The notes under the pieces are model-generated. The model was not told where the DNA came from. It made no database searches and was given only the letters and a program-made list of their open reading frames with translations. From an uncultured Alphaproteobacteria bacterium (lineage in GTDB: Bacteria; Pseudomonadota; Alphaproteobacteria; Caulobacterales; Aquidulcibacteraceae): a stretch of 49,573 nt of DNA. Position numbers and translations under genes: made by a program. Below are positions 10,617 through 19,819 of the stretch, piece after piece. The stretch lies in NCBI GenBank assembly GCA_902826335.1, contig CADEEL010000023.1, positions 1-49,573 of the forward strand. Direction: 5' to 3'. Each line of letters begins with the position of its first letter. The first letter of the stretch is position 1.

Positions 10617-10681
10617 GGGACTTTCTCCGCTCAAAAGGGGAGCGCTCTATAGCCGCCGATCCCGCGCACGCCAAGGTAAGT

Positions 10682-10957
10682 TTAGAAGCACCGCAAAGAC
10701 GACACACGCCCGTTCGTATCGGTGATGATGTTGAGGCGGTTCGGACTGAAATCCTGCGTCACCATCATATCCGGCGTAATGACGCGCGTGCGCGGCGGCA
10801 GGCGGGCGCGATCAATCCCGGCGGCGTCTTCGCCGATCAGGTGGCGGTATGCGGCCATGCCGCACGTATCCTCGCCTTGCGCGGGCGCCGGCGCGGACGG
10901 GGCGGGCGCGCACGCGGCGAGAAGCAACGCCGCCGCCACGATATGACGGATCATCAT
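10682..10957 (-). CDS. I78-family peptidase inhibitor-like lipoprotein
   Basis: A small protein of 91 residues (or 90 from the second ATG at 10954). A lipoprotein signal MMIRHIVAAALLLAAC has lipobox LLAAC. A Pro/Ala-rich linker follows, then the I78 inhibitor pattern: CGMAAYRHLIGEDAA, LPPRTRVITPDMMVTQDFSPNRLNI, and a final TDTNGRVSSLRCF. I78 proteins are inhibitors of serine peptidases such as subtilisin-like enzymes; the lipid anchor suggests periplasmic display. The start ATGATG overlaps the holC stop, so translation is probably coupled. The activity against a specific protease is not known. It shares a transcript with pepA, but PepA is a cytoplasmic metallopeptidase and therefore an unlikely target. 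Confidence 0.8.
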   Translation of the reverse strand: MMIRHIVAAALLLAACAPAPSAPAPAQGEDTCGMAAYRHLIGEDAAGIDRARLPPRTRVITPDMMVTQDFSPNRLNIITDTNGRVSSLRCF

Positions 10958-11403
10958 GCCTGCTTCTCCCATTTTCCCGTGGCGCTTTCGCGCCAATAGG
11001 ACACTTCGTGCCCTGCCTCCTTGGCGCTTTTCCAGCGCGACCGCGCCAGATTGAGGGCGCCCTCATCGCGCCCATCAAACAAAACGCAAGTCCGCGCGAA
11101 CGCCGCGACATCCTCGCCCTCCGCGCCGTCGACGAGAAAGAGCGCCTGCGCGCCGTTCGGATTGCCCGGCTCGCCAGTCAGAACAACAGGTTGGCGCGCC
11201 GCGCTTCCATCTTCGCGCGCATGGGGAAGAAAGGAATCGTCCCGCCAAGTCCACAGCGCCTCATCAAGCGCGTCGAGCCGCTCGGGCTCGCCGCCCCGCA
11301 CCAGCGCGCGCCAGCCGCGCTGCAGGCACTTTTCAAGCAGCGGCGGTAGCGCCTTTTCAAGCTCGGTACGCTCAAGGTGGTAGAACCAGAGCTCCGCCAT
11401 CAT
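10954..11403 (-). CDS. holC: DNA polymerase III chi subunit
   Basis: A 149-residue protein of the HolC family, which links the clamp loader to single-strand DNA-binding protein. Family features are the N-terminal ELWFYHLERTELEKALPPLL, KCLQRGWRALVRG, LDEALWTWRDDSFLPHA, PVVLTGEPGNPNGAQALFLVDG, and the C-terminal GREDGALNLARSRWK-like helix. It starts with ATGATG overlapping the pepA stop (TGA) and ends overlapping the I78 gene. The pepA-holC pairing is common in proteobacteria, which supports the assignment. Confidence 0.92.
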   Translation of the reverse strand: MMAELWFYHLERTELEKALPPLLEKCLQRGWRALVRGGEPERLDALDEALWTWRDDSFLPHAREDGSAARQPVVLTGEPGNPNGAQALFLVDGAEGEDVAAFARTCVLFDGRDEGALNLARSRWKSAKEAGHEVSYWRESATGKWEKQA

Positions 11404-12890
11404 TCCTCGTAGCGCTGCGCCACGAGGCGGTTGAGAATGCGCACGCCCCAGCCCGTGGCCCAGGCTGGCGAGAGCGGATCTTCGCTCGGCATCGGTTTCC
11501 AGGCGGTGCCCGCAATGTCCAGGTGCGCCCAGGGCGTGCCCTCTTTCACGAACCGCTTGATGAAGTGCGCCGCCGTGATCGAACCCGCGGCCGGCTTTCC
11601 TGAAATGTTCTTGATGTCCGCGTTCGGGCTGTCGATCATTTTATCGTAGCCAGGCGCGAGCGGCAGGCGCCATACCGGCTCGCCTTCGGCGAGGCCGGCG
11701 GCTTGCAGGGCGCCGGCGAATTCATCGTCATTTGAAAACAGACCAGCATATTCGTGGCCGAGCGAGATGATGATGGCGCCGGTCAGCGTCGCCAAATCCA
11801 CGATCGCGGCCGCATCGCATTTCTCCTGCGCGTACCAGACGGCGTCAGCCAGGACGAGCCGGCCCTCCGCGTCGGTGTTCAACACTTCGATGGTTTGGCC
11901 CGACGCGGAGGTGACGATATCGCCCGGCCGCTGTGCGTTTCCATCCGGCATATTCTCGACAAGGCCGACAATGCCGACGACATTTGCTTTGGCTTTGCGC
12001 AGCGCCAGCGCCAGCATGGCGCCGGAGACGGCCGCGGCGCCGCCCATATCGCCCTTCATTTCATCCATGCCGGCGGCGGGCTTTATCGATATGCCGCCGG
12101 TGTCGAACGTGACACCCTTGCCGACCAGGGCGATGGGCCGCGACTTCTTCTTCGCGCCATTCCATTTCATGACGACAAGCTTGGAATCGCGCGCGCTACC
12201 CTGGCCGACGCCGAGAAGCGCGCCCATGCCCAGGGCCTTCATCTCATCGATGTCCAGCACCTCCACGGCCAGCCCATGCGCCTCCAGGTCCTTGAGGCGA
12301 TTGGCGAATGAGCCCGGATAGAGGACGTTCGGCGGCTCGCTCACGAGGTCGCGCGCGAGAAACACGCCATCGACAAATCCGGCGTCCTTTTCATATCGCG
12401 CCCGCGCGGCCGCCGCGCCCTCCAAAGCCACGAGCACCGAATTGAGCGACGGCTTCTGTTCCGGCTTGAGCTTGGTGCGATACGCGTCGAACCGATAGGC
12501 GCCCAGCCGCGCGCCCAGCGCGGCGCGCGCGCCCGCTTCCGCCACTGTGATCTTGTTGAACGCGTCCGGCATCAGCGCCAATGTTTCGGTGCCGGACGTG
12601 ATCGTGCGCCGCGCCGCCTGACCGCCCCAGCGCTCGGCCGAAAGCCCGTCCGCGCGGTCAAGATTGCCGAGACCGATGACAAGAACGCGGCTGAACTCCA
12701 CGCCCGTGGGCGCCAGCACCTCCAGCACCTGGTTGGCGCCGCCCTTGTAGCGCGCCGCCGCCATCGCCTTGGTGAGCGCGCCGCCGGTTTTCTCGTCGAG
12801 CGCCTTTCCTGCATCGAGCAGGACTGGGCCCTCGCCCGCCATCACCGCCGCCGCATCGCCCTTTGCTTCCGCCTCAAATCGAATATCCAT
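11400..12890 (-). CDS. pepA: Leucyl aminopeptidase (cytosol aminopeptidase, M17)
   Basis: A two-metal aminopeptidase that removes N-terminal residues from peptides; PepA in E. coli also binds DNA. The 496-residue protein from ATG 12890 (MDIRFEAEAKGD) has an N-terminal macro-like domain and a C-terminal catalytic domain. Motifs are VGKGVTFDTGGISIKP (metal-binding Lys/Asp), MKGDMGGAAAV, and the family signature NTDAEGRLVLAD. GAGG lies just before the start. Sixteen extra upstream in-frame codons to 12935 have no family similarity and were excluded. It is divergent from lptF across 129 nt and is the first gene of pepA-holC-I78-ndk. Confidence 0.96.
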   Translation of the reverse strand: MDIRFEAEAKGDAAAVMAGEGPVLLDAGKALDEKTGGALTKAMAAARYKGGANQVLEVLAPTGVEFSRVLVIGLGNLDRADGLSAERWGGQAARRTITSGTETLALMPDAFNKITVAEAGARAALGARLGAYRFDAYRTKLKPEQKPSLNSVLVALEGAAAARARYEKDAGFVDGVFLARDLVSEPPNVLYPGSFANRLKDLEAHGLAVEVLDIDEMKALGMGALLGVGQGSARDSKLVVMKWNGAKKKSRPIALVGKGVTFDTGGISIKPAAGMDEMKGDMGGAAAVSGAMLALALRKAKANVVGIVGLVENMPDGNAQRPGDIVTSASGQTIEVLNTDAEGRLVLADAVWYAQEKCDAAAIVDLATLTGAIIISLGHEYAGLFSNDDEFAGALQAAGLAEGEPVWRLPLAPGYDKMIDSPNADIKNISGKPAAGSITAAHFIKRFVKEGTPWAHLDIAGTAWKPMPSEDPLSPAWATGWGVRILNRLVAQRYEE

Positions 12891-13019
12891 ACGCCTCGTC
12901 CATTGGGCCCGCCTGCGCGCGGCCTGTTCAAACACAGTGCAAGCAGTGGTAGCGATGACGGCGCGGCTTGAAAAGCTTCGCCAGCGTTAGGAAAATTCAA
13001 GTTCAATTCAAGGAGTTCG

Positions 13020-14144
13020 ATGAACCGGCTGGAAACCTACGTGTTGCGCCAGGTGTTGGGGCCGCTGCTCGCCATCCTGGTCGCGCTGGCCGCGCTGGCG
13101 ATTTTGACCCAAGGGCTCGACCGTCTCTCGATCCTCGCCACCAACCGCAATTCCGGTTTCGCCTTCGCTTGGCTGACCATTCTATCCCTGCCGCAACTGA
13201 TCTCGCTGATCTTGCCCTTGGTCATTTTCTTCGCCGTCGCCTACGCGATGAACCGCATGCACGGCGAAAGCGAAACGGTGGTCGCCTACGCCGCCGGCGT
13301 CTCCTACGGGCGCATCGCCAAGCCCGTGCTGCGCCTGGCGTTCGGGGCGGCGGCGATCCATATGGCGATCGTCACCTTGCTGCAGCCGATGGCCTATCGC
13401 GAAATCCGCGAAACACTGCACGAAGTGCGCACCGATGTGGCCGCTTCGCTCGTGCGCGAAGGCGCATTCACCTTCCCGGCCGACGATCTGACGCTCTATG
13501 CGCGCGAACGTGGGCCCGGCGGTGAAATGCGCGACATGATGATCAATGATGATCGCCCGCGCCTGCCCATCACCTATACGGCGCGGCGCGGCATCATAGC
13601 CCTCGTTGAAGGCCATCCGGCCGTCATCATGCGCGACGGCCAGATTCAGCGACAGCTCGAAAGCGGCGTCGTCGAAGTGCTGGATTTCGATCAGTACACT
13701 GTGCAGCTCGGCGATTTCATCGTTGAAACCGATGAATTCTATCTCAAACCCTCGGATCGGTTTCTCTCGGAACTCTTCGATCCGGACCTCACGAATTTCT
13801 ACGATCAGCGCAATGTCGATCGTTTGCTTGCGGAGGGGCATTATCGCTTGTCTTCACCGCTGCTGGACCCGGCGCTGGCGCTGATCGCGCTTGCGGGCCT
13901 GCTCGGCGGCGAATTCAGTCGGCGTGGCTATGGGCGCCGGCTGGCGATCGCGAGCGTCGTTGCGCTTCTTGTGCGTCTTGGCGCGCTGGCGATCCAGACC
14001 GCCGCGGCGGACGATCCGCGCCTCAACGCGTTGCAATATGCGTTTCCGCTTCTGGTGTGCCTCATCGCCGGCATGGTGCTGTACAACGCCCATCCGCGCC
14101 GCCCGGCCCGCCGCGCGCGCACGCTCGCGGGGGCGCCGGCATGA
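13020..14144 (+). CDS. lptF: LPS export permease LptF
   Basis: An inner-membrane permease of the LptB2FG complex, which extracts lipopolysaccharide and passes it to the LptC/A bridge. Of 374 residues, two hydrophobic helices and a coupling helix lie near the N-terminus (MNRLETYVLRQVLGPLLAIL; PQLISLILPLVIFFAVAYAM). A periplasmic jellyroll follows at about 110-265, and three C-terminal transmembrane segments end at about residue 360. AGGAG lies at ideal distance before the ATG. The lptG start overlaps the stop (ATGA). This is the first gene of the envelope operon. Confidence 0.95.
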   Translation: MNRLETYVLRQVLGPLLAILVALAALAILTQGLDRLSILATNRNSGFAFAWLTILSLPQLISLILPLVIFFAVAYAMNRMHGESETVVAYAAGVSYGRIAKPVLRLAFGAAAIHMAIVTLLQPMAYREIRETLHEVRTDVAASLVREGAFTFPADDLTLYARERGPGGEMRDMMINDDRPRLPITYTARRGIIALVEGHPAVIMRDGQIQRQLESGVVEVLDFDQYTVQLGDFIVETDEFYLKPSDRFLSELFDPDLTNFYDQRNVDRLLAEGHYRLSSPLLDPALALIALAGLLGGEFSRRGYGRRLAIASVVALLVRLGALAIQTAAADDPRLNALQYAFPLLVCLIAGMVLYNAHPRRPARRARTLAGAPA

Positions 14145-15241
14145 ACTTTTTGCGCAGCGTGCTTGGCCGCTATCTCATCGCGCGGGCCCTGACTGGCATC
14201 GGCATCGCATTCGCCGCCGTGTCAGCGACAATCCTGTTCGTCGATCTCGTCGAGCAATTCCGAAACGCCGGCCTCAACGAAGTGGTGCCGATTTCCGAGG
14301 CGCTGCGGCTCACTCTGCTGCGCGCGCCGATGCTCATCGAGCAGACCATGCCGTTCATCGTGCTGGCGGGCGTGATGATTTCGACCATTCGGCTCAACCA
14401 ATCGAGTCAATTGATCGCGCTGCGCGCCTCCGGCGTGTCGGCCTGGCGCTTCCTGCTGCCGAGCACGATGTGCGCGGCGCTTTTGGGGGTGCTGGTGATC
14501 ACCGCCCTCAATCCGCTTGGCGCACTGCTGTACACGCGCTTCGAGGCCGAGCGCGCGCGGCTGGAATCCGCGAACCGGCAGGTCTCGCTCCGCAACGGGC
14601 TGTGGATTCGCCAGGGGGACGCCAACGGCCAGATTGTGATCCACGCGGCCGCCATCCAGCCCGGCGGGACGAATCTCTCGGATGCGACCTTCCTCTTTTT
14701 CGACGAACGGGACGGCACGCTGCGGTTTTCGCGGCGCATCCAGGCGGAAGCGGCCGTGCTGCGGCCGGGATTCTGGCAGTTGCGTGACCTCGTGGAAGCC
14801 GCTCCCGGCGAGCAGCCCGTGCGTCAGGCGAATCTCGCGATCCCGACGGACCTGCATCCGAACGAAGTGCTGGATCGATTTGTGCGTCCCGAAACGCTCT
14901 CCTTCTGGCAGCTCCCGGGTTTTATCCACAACGCCCAGCAGGCCGGCCTCGCGCCCGTCAGCTATGAACTCAAATGGCAAAACCTGCTCGCCTACCCGCT
15001 CATGCTCGCGGCCATGGCGGCTCTCGGCGCGGTGTTTTCCCTGCGCCTGCAACGACTTGGCCAGGTGGCGCAGTGGGGGGCCGCCGGCGTCGGGCTTGGC
15101 CTGTCCCTGTTCTTCCTCAGCCGGCTCGCTGGCACCTTCGCCATCGCCCAGGCTGTGCCGCCGGGGCTGGCGGCCTGGTCCGCGCCCCTCACAGGTGTGT
15201 TCACGGCGCTCGCCATCGTGGCTTTTCTTGAGGATGGATGA
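14141..15241 (+). CDS. lptG: LPS export permease LptG
   Basis: Partner permease of LptF, 366 residues from the ATG at 14141. The N-terminal helix is FLRSVLGRYLIARALTGIGI. LLRAPMLIEQTMPFIVLAGVM with the coupling segment follows, then TIRLNQSSQLIALRASGVS (typical LptG), a periplasmic jellyroll, and three C-terminal helices starting LLAYPLMLAAMAALGAVF. In-frame sequence upstream of 14141 is the lptF gene read in another frame and is not part of the protein. The ATGA overlap with lptF implies coupled, equimolar synthesis, as expected for heterodimer partners. Confidence 0.95.
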   Translation: MNFLRSVLGRYLIARALTGIGIAFAAVSATILFVDLVEQFRNAGLNEVVPISEALRLTLLRAPMLIEQTMPFIVLAGVMISTIRLNQSSQLIALRASGVSAWRFLLPSTMCAALLGVLVITALNPLGALLYTRFEAERARLESANRQVSLRNGLWIRQGDANGQIVIHAAAIQPGGTNLSDATFLFFDERDGTLRFSRRIQAEAAVLRPGFWQLRDLVEAAPGEQPVRQANLAIPTDLHPNEVLDRFVRPETLSFWQLPGFIHNAQQAGLAPVSYELKWQNLLAYPLMLAAMAALGAVFSLRLQRLGQVAQWGAAGVGLGLSLFFLSRLAGTFAIAQAVPPGLAAWSAPLTGVFTALAIVAFLEDG

Positions 15242-15321
15242 ACCAGATGGGCGCCGGCGCTTTACGCCGCCGTCTGGACAGGGATAGTTAAGGATTGGGG
15301 AGTCGCGAGAGGGACGCGCGC

Positions 15322-17550
15322 ATGCTCCGATTGGAGCCGACCGAGAGGTACGTTGAGCGGGCGTCGCTGTTCTGCGGCGCGGCGCTGGCGGCCGCCTTGC
15401 TGGCGACGGGCTTGGCCTATGGCCAGGACAGCGCTCCCGCGACGCCGGCCCAGGGCGCCAATGCGGGCGGGGAGCCCGTCGCCCTCGAGGCCGATCTCCT
15501 CACCAACGATGACGCGGCCCAGACGCTGACGGCGGAGGGCAATGTCGAGGCCCGGTTCCAGGGCCGGAGCCTCAGGGCCGACCGTGTCGTCTACAATCTG
15601 CGCGACGGCACGATCCACGCCAGCGGCAATGTCCAGCTTGTCGATCGCGATGGCGGCGTCCGATACGCCGACGAACTCGAGATCGACGAGGACTTGCAAC
15701 TCGGCGTCGCCACGGAATTGCAGGCCCGCATCGGCGAGACCGGGCGGTTCGCGGCGCGCACCGCCGTACGTCGCGATCGCGGGCGCAGTTCGCTCACCAA
15801 CATCATCTACACGAGCTGCCCGATCTGCGAGGATGGCTCGCGCCCGCCGACTTGGGCGCTGCGCGCGCGCCGCGCCGTGCAGGATACAGAGCTGCGCACG
15901 ATCTCCTACCAGGGCGCGGTGCTGGAAGTGATGGGCGTGCCCATCCTTTATCTACCGTTCTTCGCGCATTCCGATCCGACCGCCGCGCAGGCGACCGGGT
16001 TTTTGACGCCTGATTTCGGCCGCAACCGGCGCGTGGGCATCTTCTATCAGCAGCCCTATCACATCGCGCTGTCGCCCCATCAGGACATCACCCTCGCGCT
16101 GCAAGTGCATGAAAACGTGCGCCCGCTGGCCGGGATCGAATACCGCAAGCGCTTCTGGTCCGGCGATCTCAACATCCAGACCAGCGTCACTTACGAGCAG
16201 GACTTTAACGGCGACGGCCAGACGTTCGGCGAAGAAACCTATCGCAGCCATGTGTTCGCGTCCGGCCGGTTCGACATCAACGATTACTGGCTCTGGGGGT
16301 TCGGCGCCGAGCGCGTCTCGGATGATCTCTATCTGCGCCGCTATGACGTCGACGGCGCGGGCGTGCGGCGCGGGCCCTTTGTCGGCGATGCGCACCGCCT
16401 GATCTCGCAGCTTTATCTGCAGGGCCAGGACGCGAACTCGTTCGCCACGGTCAATTTCATCTCATTCCAGGGCCTGCGTGAATTCGACGATCCCACGCTG
16501 CTGCCGCTCATTCTGCCGTTCGGAGAGTATGAGCGTGTACTCAGCGAGCCGATTCTCGATGGGCAGGTGCGTTTCCGGGCTTCCTCGGCCGTGCTGGAAC
16601 GCACCGGCGATGACATCGATACAGCGCGTGTTTCAGCCGGCGTGTCCTGGCGGGCCGAGCATATTGTCGGACCGGGCCTCATCGTCAGCCCGTTTGCCGA
16701 GGGCCGGGTCGACGCTTATCGCATCAACGATCCCCTGGCGCCCGAGCCGGAGACGTTCACGCGCGCCGTGGGCGTGGCGGGCGCCGAGGTCAGCTGGCCG
16801 TTCGTGCGCCCTGGCGAAAATATCGACCTTCTTGTCGAGCCGATCCTGATGGCTGCGGTGGCGGGGGGCGAAAACGATCCGCGCATCATCAACGAGGATT
16901 CGATCGGCTTCGAGCTGGACGATTCCAACCTGTTCCGCCCGAACGCGGCGCCGAATTACGACCTCTGGGAGACCGGCACGCGCGTCAGTTTCGGTGTGCG
17001 CGCCACCGCGCGTACGGCGGGCGGGCAGAGCGCGAGCTTCCTGTTCGGCCGCCGTTGGCGCGCCGAGGACGACGCGATCTTCACGCCGGACACCAATCTT
17101 GACGGCAACGCCACCGATTGGGTCGGCGCGGCCAATGTCGATCTGGGCCCCCATTTCGGCACCCAGCTGCGCGTGCGGCTCGACGATGAGACGCTGGACG
17201 TAAACCGGGTGGATGTGTCGGTTCGGGGCGCGGTTGGCCGGTTCTCCGCTCAGGCGCGTTATTACAGCATCGACGACAGCTTCTACCCGGACGCCCCCTC
17301 CCGGGAACTCGCGGCCAATGTCGGCGTCCAACTCGCGCGCGGCTGGGAGATGCAGTATGAGCTTCGCCGCGATCTAGATTCGGACATAAATATCAGCCAG
17401 GACGTGCGGGCCATTTATCGCGACGACTGCACCTTCCTCGAACTCTCCTATTCGCGGTCCGAGACGTTCGACCGAACCCTAGGGCCGAATGAAGGCTTTC
17501 AAATCCGGGTCGGGCTTACGTCCCTCGGCGTGTTCGGAGGCGGGGATTGA
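15322..17550 (+). CDS. lptD: LPS-assembly outer-membrane protein LptD
   Basis: An outer-membrane beta-barrel that inserts LPS with LptE. From ATG 15322 (GAGAGGGAC upstream) it is 742 residues. It has a signal peptide ending near GLAYG-Q, an N-terminal OstA/LptA-like jellyroll (EADLLTNDDAAQTLTAEGNVEA, IHASGNVQLVDRDGG), and a barrel with the central LptD domain. It keeps only three cysteines after the signal: two in TSCPIC at the jellyroll/barrel border and one in RDDCTFLELSYSR near the C-terminus. This is the reduced set seen in alphaproteobacterial LptD, not the four of E. coli. A start at TTG 15295 is possible but adds a charged stretch before the signal. Confidence 0.94.
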   Translation: MLRLEPTERYVERASLFCGAALAAALLATGLAYGQDSAPATPAQGANAGGEPVALEADLLTNDDAAQTLTAEGNVEARFQGRSLRADRVVYNLRDGTIHASGNVQLVDRDGGVRYADELEIDEDLQLGVATELQARIGETGRFAARTAVRRDRGRSSLTNIIYTSCPICEDGSRPPTWALRARRAVQDTELRTISYQGAVLEVMGVPILYLPFFAHSDPTAAQATGFLTPDFGRNRRVGIFYQQPYHIALSPHQDITLALQVHENVRPLAGIEYRKRFWSGDLNIQTSVTYEQDFNGDGQTFGEETYRSHVFASGRFDINDYWLWGFGAERVSDDLYLRRYDVDGAGVRRGPFVGDAHRLISQLYLQGQDANSFATVNFISFQGLREFDDPTLLPLILPFGEYERVLSEPILDGQVRFRASSAVLERTGDDIDTARVSAGVSWRAEHIVGPGLIVSPFAEGRVDAYRINDPLAPEPETFTRAVGVAGAEVSWPFVRPGENIDLLVEPILMAAVAGGENDPRIINEDSIGFELDDSNLFRPNAAPNYDLWETGTRVSFGVRATARTAGGQSASFLFGRRWRAEDDAIFTPDTNLDGNATDWVGAANVDLGPHFGTQLRVRLDDETLDVNRVDVSVRGAVGRFSAQARYYSIDDSFYPDAPSRELAANVGVQLARGWEMQYELRRDLDSDINISQDVRAIYRDDCTFLELSYSRSETFDRTLGPNEGFQIRVGLTSLGVFGGGD

Positions 17551-17588
17551 CGCGAACGGGCGTCGCCGAATTCGCCTCGGAGGAGTGA

Positions 17589-18821
17589 ATGACCAGGTTA
17601 ATTAATTGGGCGGCGGCGGCCGCTGCGGCTGCGGCGCTCGCCACAGCCCTGCCAGCAACCGCGCAATTGACGGATGGCGTGGCGGTGATCGTCAATGACG
17701 ATGTCGTCTCCACGTACGACGTGCGCCAGCGCGCCCTGCTCCTGCTTGCTTCCTCAGGTATTCAGTCGACACCGGAAAATCAGGAACGCGCGCGCGCCCA
17801 AGCGCTGCGTGAACTCGTCGATGATCGACTGAAGATCCAGGAGACACGCCAATATAATGTCGAAGTGACGCCGGATTCGATCGATCGCGCCGTCGCCGGC
17901 ATCGCTCAGCAAAATAACCTCACGCCTGAACAATTCGCGGCGCAGCTTGCGCGCGGCGGCATCAATGTGAACACACTGCGCCGGCAGATCGAAGCGGACA
18001 CTGCGTGGCGCCGGCTCATGAGCGGCCGCTACGGCTCGCGCGTGCGCATTTCCGAAACGCAGGTGCGCGAGATGCAGCAGCGCATTCTGCAAGGCGCGAC
18101 GCGGACGCAATTTCAGGCCTCGGAAATCTTTCTCCAGGCGGACACCGACGCGGAATTCACCCAAGCCGAAGCGAATGCAGCGCGCCTACTTCAGGAAATG
18201 CAGCGCGGCGCGCCCTTCCCACTCGTTGCGCGCCAATTTTCCGCGTCGGCCACCGCCGCCGCGGGCGGCGATCTCGGCTGGCTTACTGCTGGCGAATTGC
18301 GTCCGGAAGTCCGCACCGTCCTCGAAACGCTGCAGGCCGGTCAGGTGTCGACGCCATTCCGGGTTTCGGATGGCGTCTATATCGTCGCTCTGCGTGCGCG
18401 GCGCGAAGGCACGGCCCAGGCGGCGGTTCAGCGCGTCACGCTGCTTCAGGTCAATGCGCCGGCAGCCAGCCGGCAGACGCTTGAGCGCGCGCGTGGGCGG
18501 TTCACCACGTGCGAGGGCCTGCAAACCCAATTGCGCAATGTGACGGGCGCGGAAGTTGTCGATCTCGGCACGCTCGCTGAATCGGACCTCTCCGAAACGG
18601 TTCGCGCGCGAGTGACGGATCTCGAACCTATACAGGCTTCGGCGGTGACCGTATCTGGTGATCTCGCCTCCACGATCGTGCTGTGTGCGCGCGACACCAG
18701 CGTTGAGGGGCTGCCCTCGACCACGGACATCGAGAACCGCCTCTACGAACAGGAGATGGCGCTCCTGTCGCAACGCTATCTGCGTAATCTCCGCCGCGAA
18801 GCGACCATCATTACGCGATGA
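17589..18821 (+). CDS. surA: Periplasmic chaperone/peptidyl-prolyl isomerase SurA
   Basis: Chaperone for outer-membrane proteins such as LptD, and encoded right after lptD. The 410-residue protein has an Ala-rich signal peptide (cleavage after PATA-Q) and an N-terminal SurA domain with VAVIVNDDVVSTYDVRQRA. One parvulin PPIase domain lies at about residues 170-270 (ASEIFLQADTDAEF, FSASATAAAGGDLGWLTAGEL, GVYIVALRARR), and a C-terminal segment follows. E. coli SurA has two parvulin domains. Two cysteines (FTTCEGLQ; IVLCARDT) in the C-terminal part could form a disulfide. The RBS GGAGGAG is strong. The stop overlaps pdxA. Confidence 0.9.
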   Translation: MTRLINWAAAAAAAAALATALPATAQLTDGVAVIVNDDVVSTYDVRQRALLLLASSGIQSTPENQERARAQALRELVDDRLKIQETRQYNVEVTPDSIDRAVAGIAQQNNLTPEQFAAQLARGGINVNTLRRQIEADTAWRRLMSGRYGSRVRISETQVREMQQRILQGATRTQFQASEIFLQADTDAEFTQAEANAARLLQEMQRGAPFPLVARQFSASATAAAGGDLGWLTAGELRPEVRTVLETLQAGQVSTPFRVSDGVYIVALRARREGTAQAAVQRVTLLQVNAPAASRQTLERARGRFTTCEGLQTQLRNVTGAEVVDLGTLAESDLSETVRARVTDLEPIQASAVTVSGDLASTIVLCARDTSVEGLPSTTDIENRLYEQEMALLSQRYLRNLRREATIITR

Positions 18822-19819
18822 GCGCAAAGCCCATCGCCGTTTCGATGGGCGATCCGGCTGGCGTCGGCCTCGAGATTGCGGTGCGCGCATTTCATGCGCG
18901 CGGCGCGCATGACCCAGTCTTTTATTTGATCGGCGACGCCGATGCGCTCGCGCGCGCGGCCGCGCGCCTAGACGTGAGCGTGCAGATCGCCGTCATTAGT
19001 GCGCCAGGTGCGGCGCGCGCCGATGAACTTTGCGTGCTTCATACGCCGCTTGCGGCGCCCGAGCGCTGCGGCGCCCCCGATCCACGCCACGGCCCCGCGA
19101 TCATGGCCGCCATCGCGGCTGGCGTGCGCGCCTGCGCATCGGGCGAAGCCGCCGCGCTGGTGACTCTGCCCGTATCGAAGGCCTCGCTTTACGCGGCGGG
19201 CTTTGCGTTTCCCGGGCAAACCGAATTCGTCGCCCATCTCGCGCGTGATATGGAATATTCCGGCCCGCGCGGCCCGGTGATGATGCTTGCGGCCAGAGAT
19301 CTCAAGGTAGCGCTGGTGACCATCCACACGCCGCTCAGCGAGGCGCCGCAAGCTTTGACTTGTGATCGCATTGTCGCTGTTGGGCGCGTGCTCGTTCATG
19401 CCCTTCAGCGGGACTTCGCAATTGCGCGCCCGCGCATCGCGCTCGCCGCGCTCAATCCGCACGCCGGCGAAGGCGGCGCGCTGGGGCGCGAGGAAATCGA
19501 CATCATAAACCCCGCCGCCGCGCTGTTGCGCGCCGAAGGCCATGATGTGAGCGATGCGCGCCCGGCCGACGCGCTATTCCACGAAGAGGCGCGCGCGACT
19601 TATGACGCCGTCATCGCCATGTACCACGATCAGGGCCTCATCCCGATCAAGACGCTCGATTTCTGGGGCGCCGTGAATGTCACGCTCGGCCTGCCGATCG
19701 TGCGAACCTCACCGGACCACGGCACCGGCTTTGACATCGCCGGCCAAGGCCGCGCCCGCCCCGATAGTTTCATCGCCGCGCTGCGCATGGCCGCTGACAT
19801 GGCCGCGCGGCGTGGATGA
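18818..19819 (+). CDS. pdxA: 4-hydroxythreonine-4-phosphate dehydrogenase
   Basis: An NAD-dependent oxidation in the DXP-dependent pathway to pyridoxal phosphate. The 333 residues show the N-terminal SMGDPAGVGLEIAV, substrate and metal-binding histidines in the middle (TIHTPLSEAP), MYHDQGLIPIK, and the C-terminal PDHGTGFDIAGQGRARPDS signature. Coupled to surA by ATGA and to rsmA by an 8-nt overlap. The surA-pdxA-rsmA order is ancient and common in proteobacteria. Confidence 0.96.
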   Translation: MSAKPIAVSMGDPAGVGLEIAVRAFHARGAHDPVFYLIGDADALARAAARLDVSVQIAVISAPGAARADELCVLHTPLAAPERCGAPDPRHGPAIMAAIAAGVRACASGEAAALVTLPVSKASLYAAGFAFPGQTEFVAHLARDMEYSGPRGPVMMLAARDLKVALVTIHTPLSEAPQALTCDRIVAVGRVLVHALQRDFAIARPRIALAALNPHAGEGGALGREEIDIINPAAALLRAEGHDVSDARPADALFHEEARATYDAVIAMYHDQGLIPIKTLDFWGAVNVTLGLPIVRTSPDHGTGFDIAGQGRARPDSFIAALRMAADMAARRG

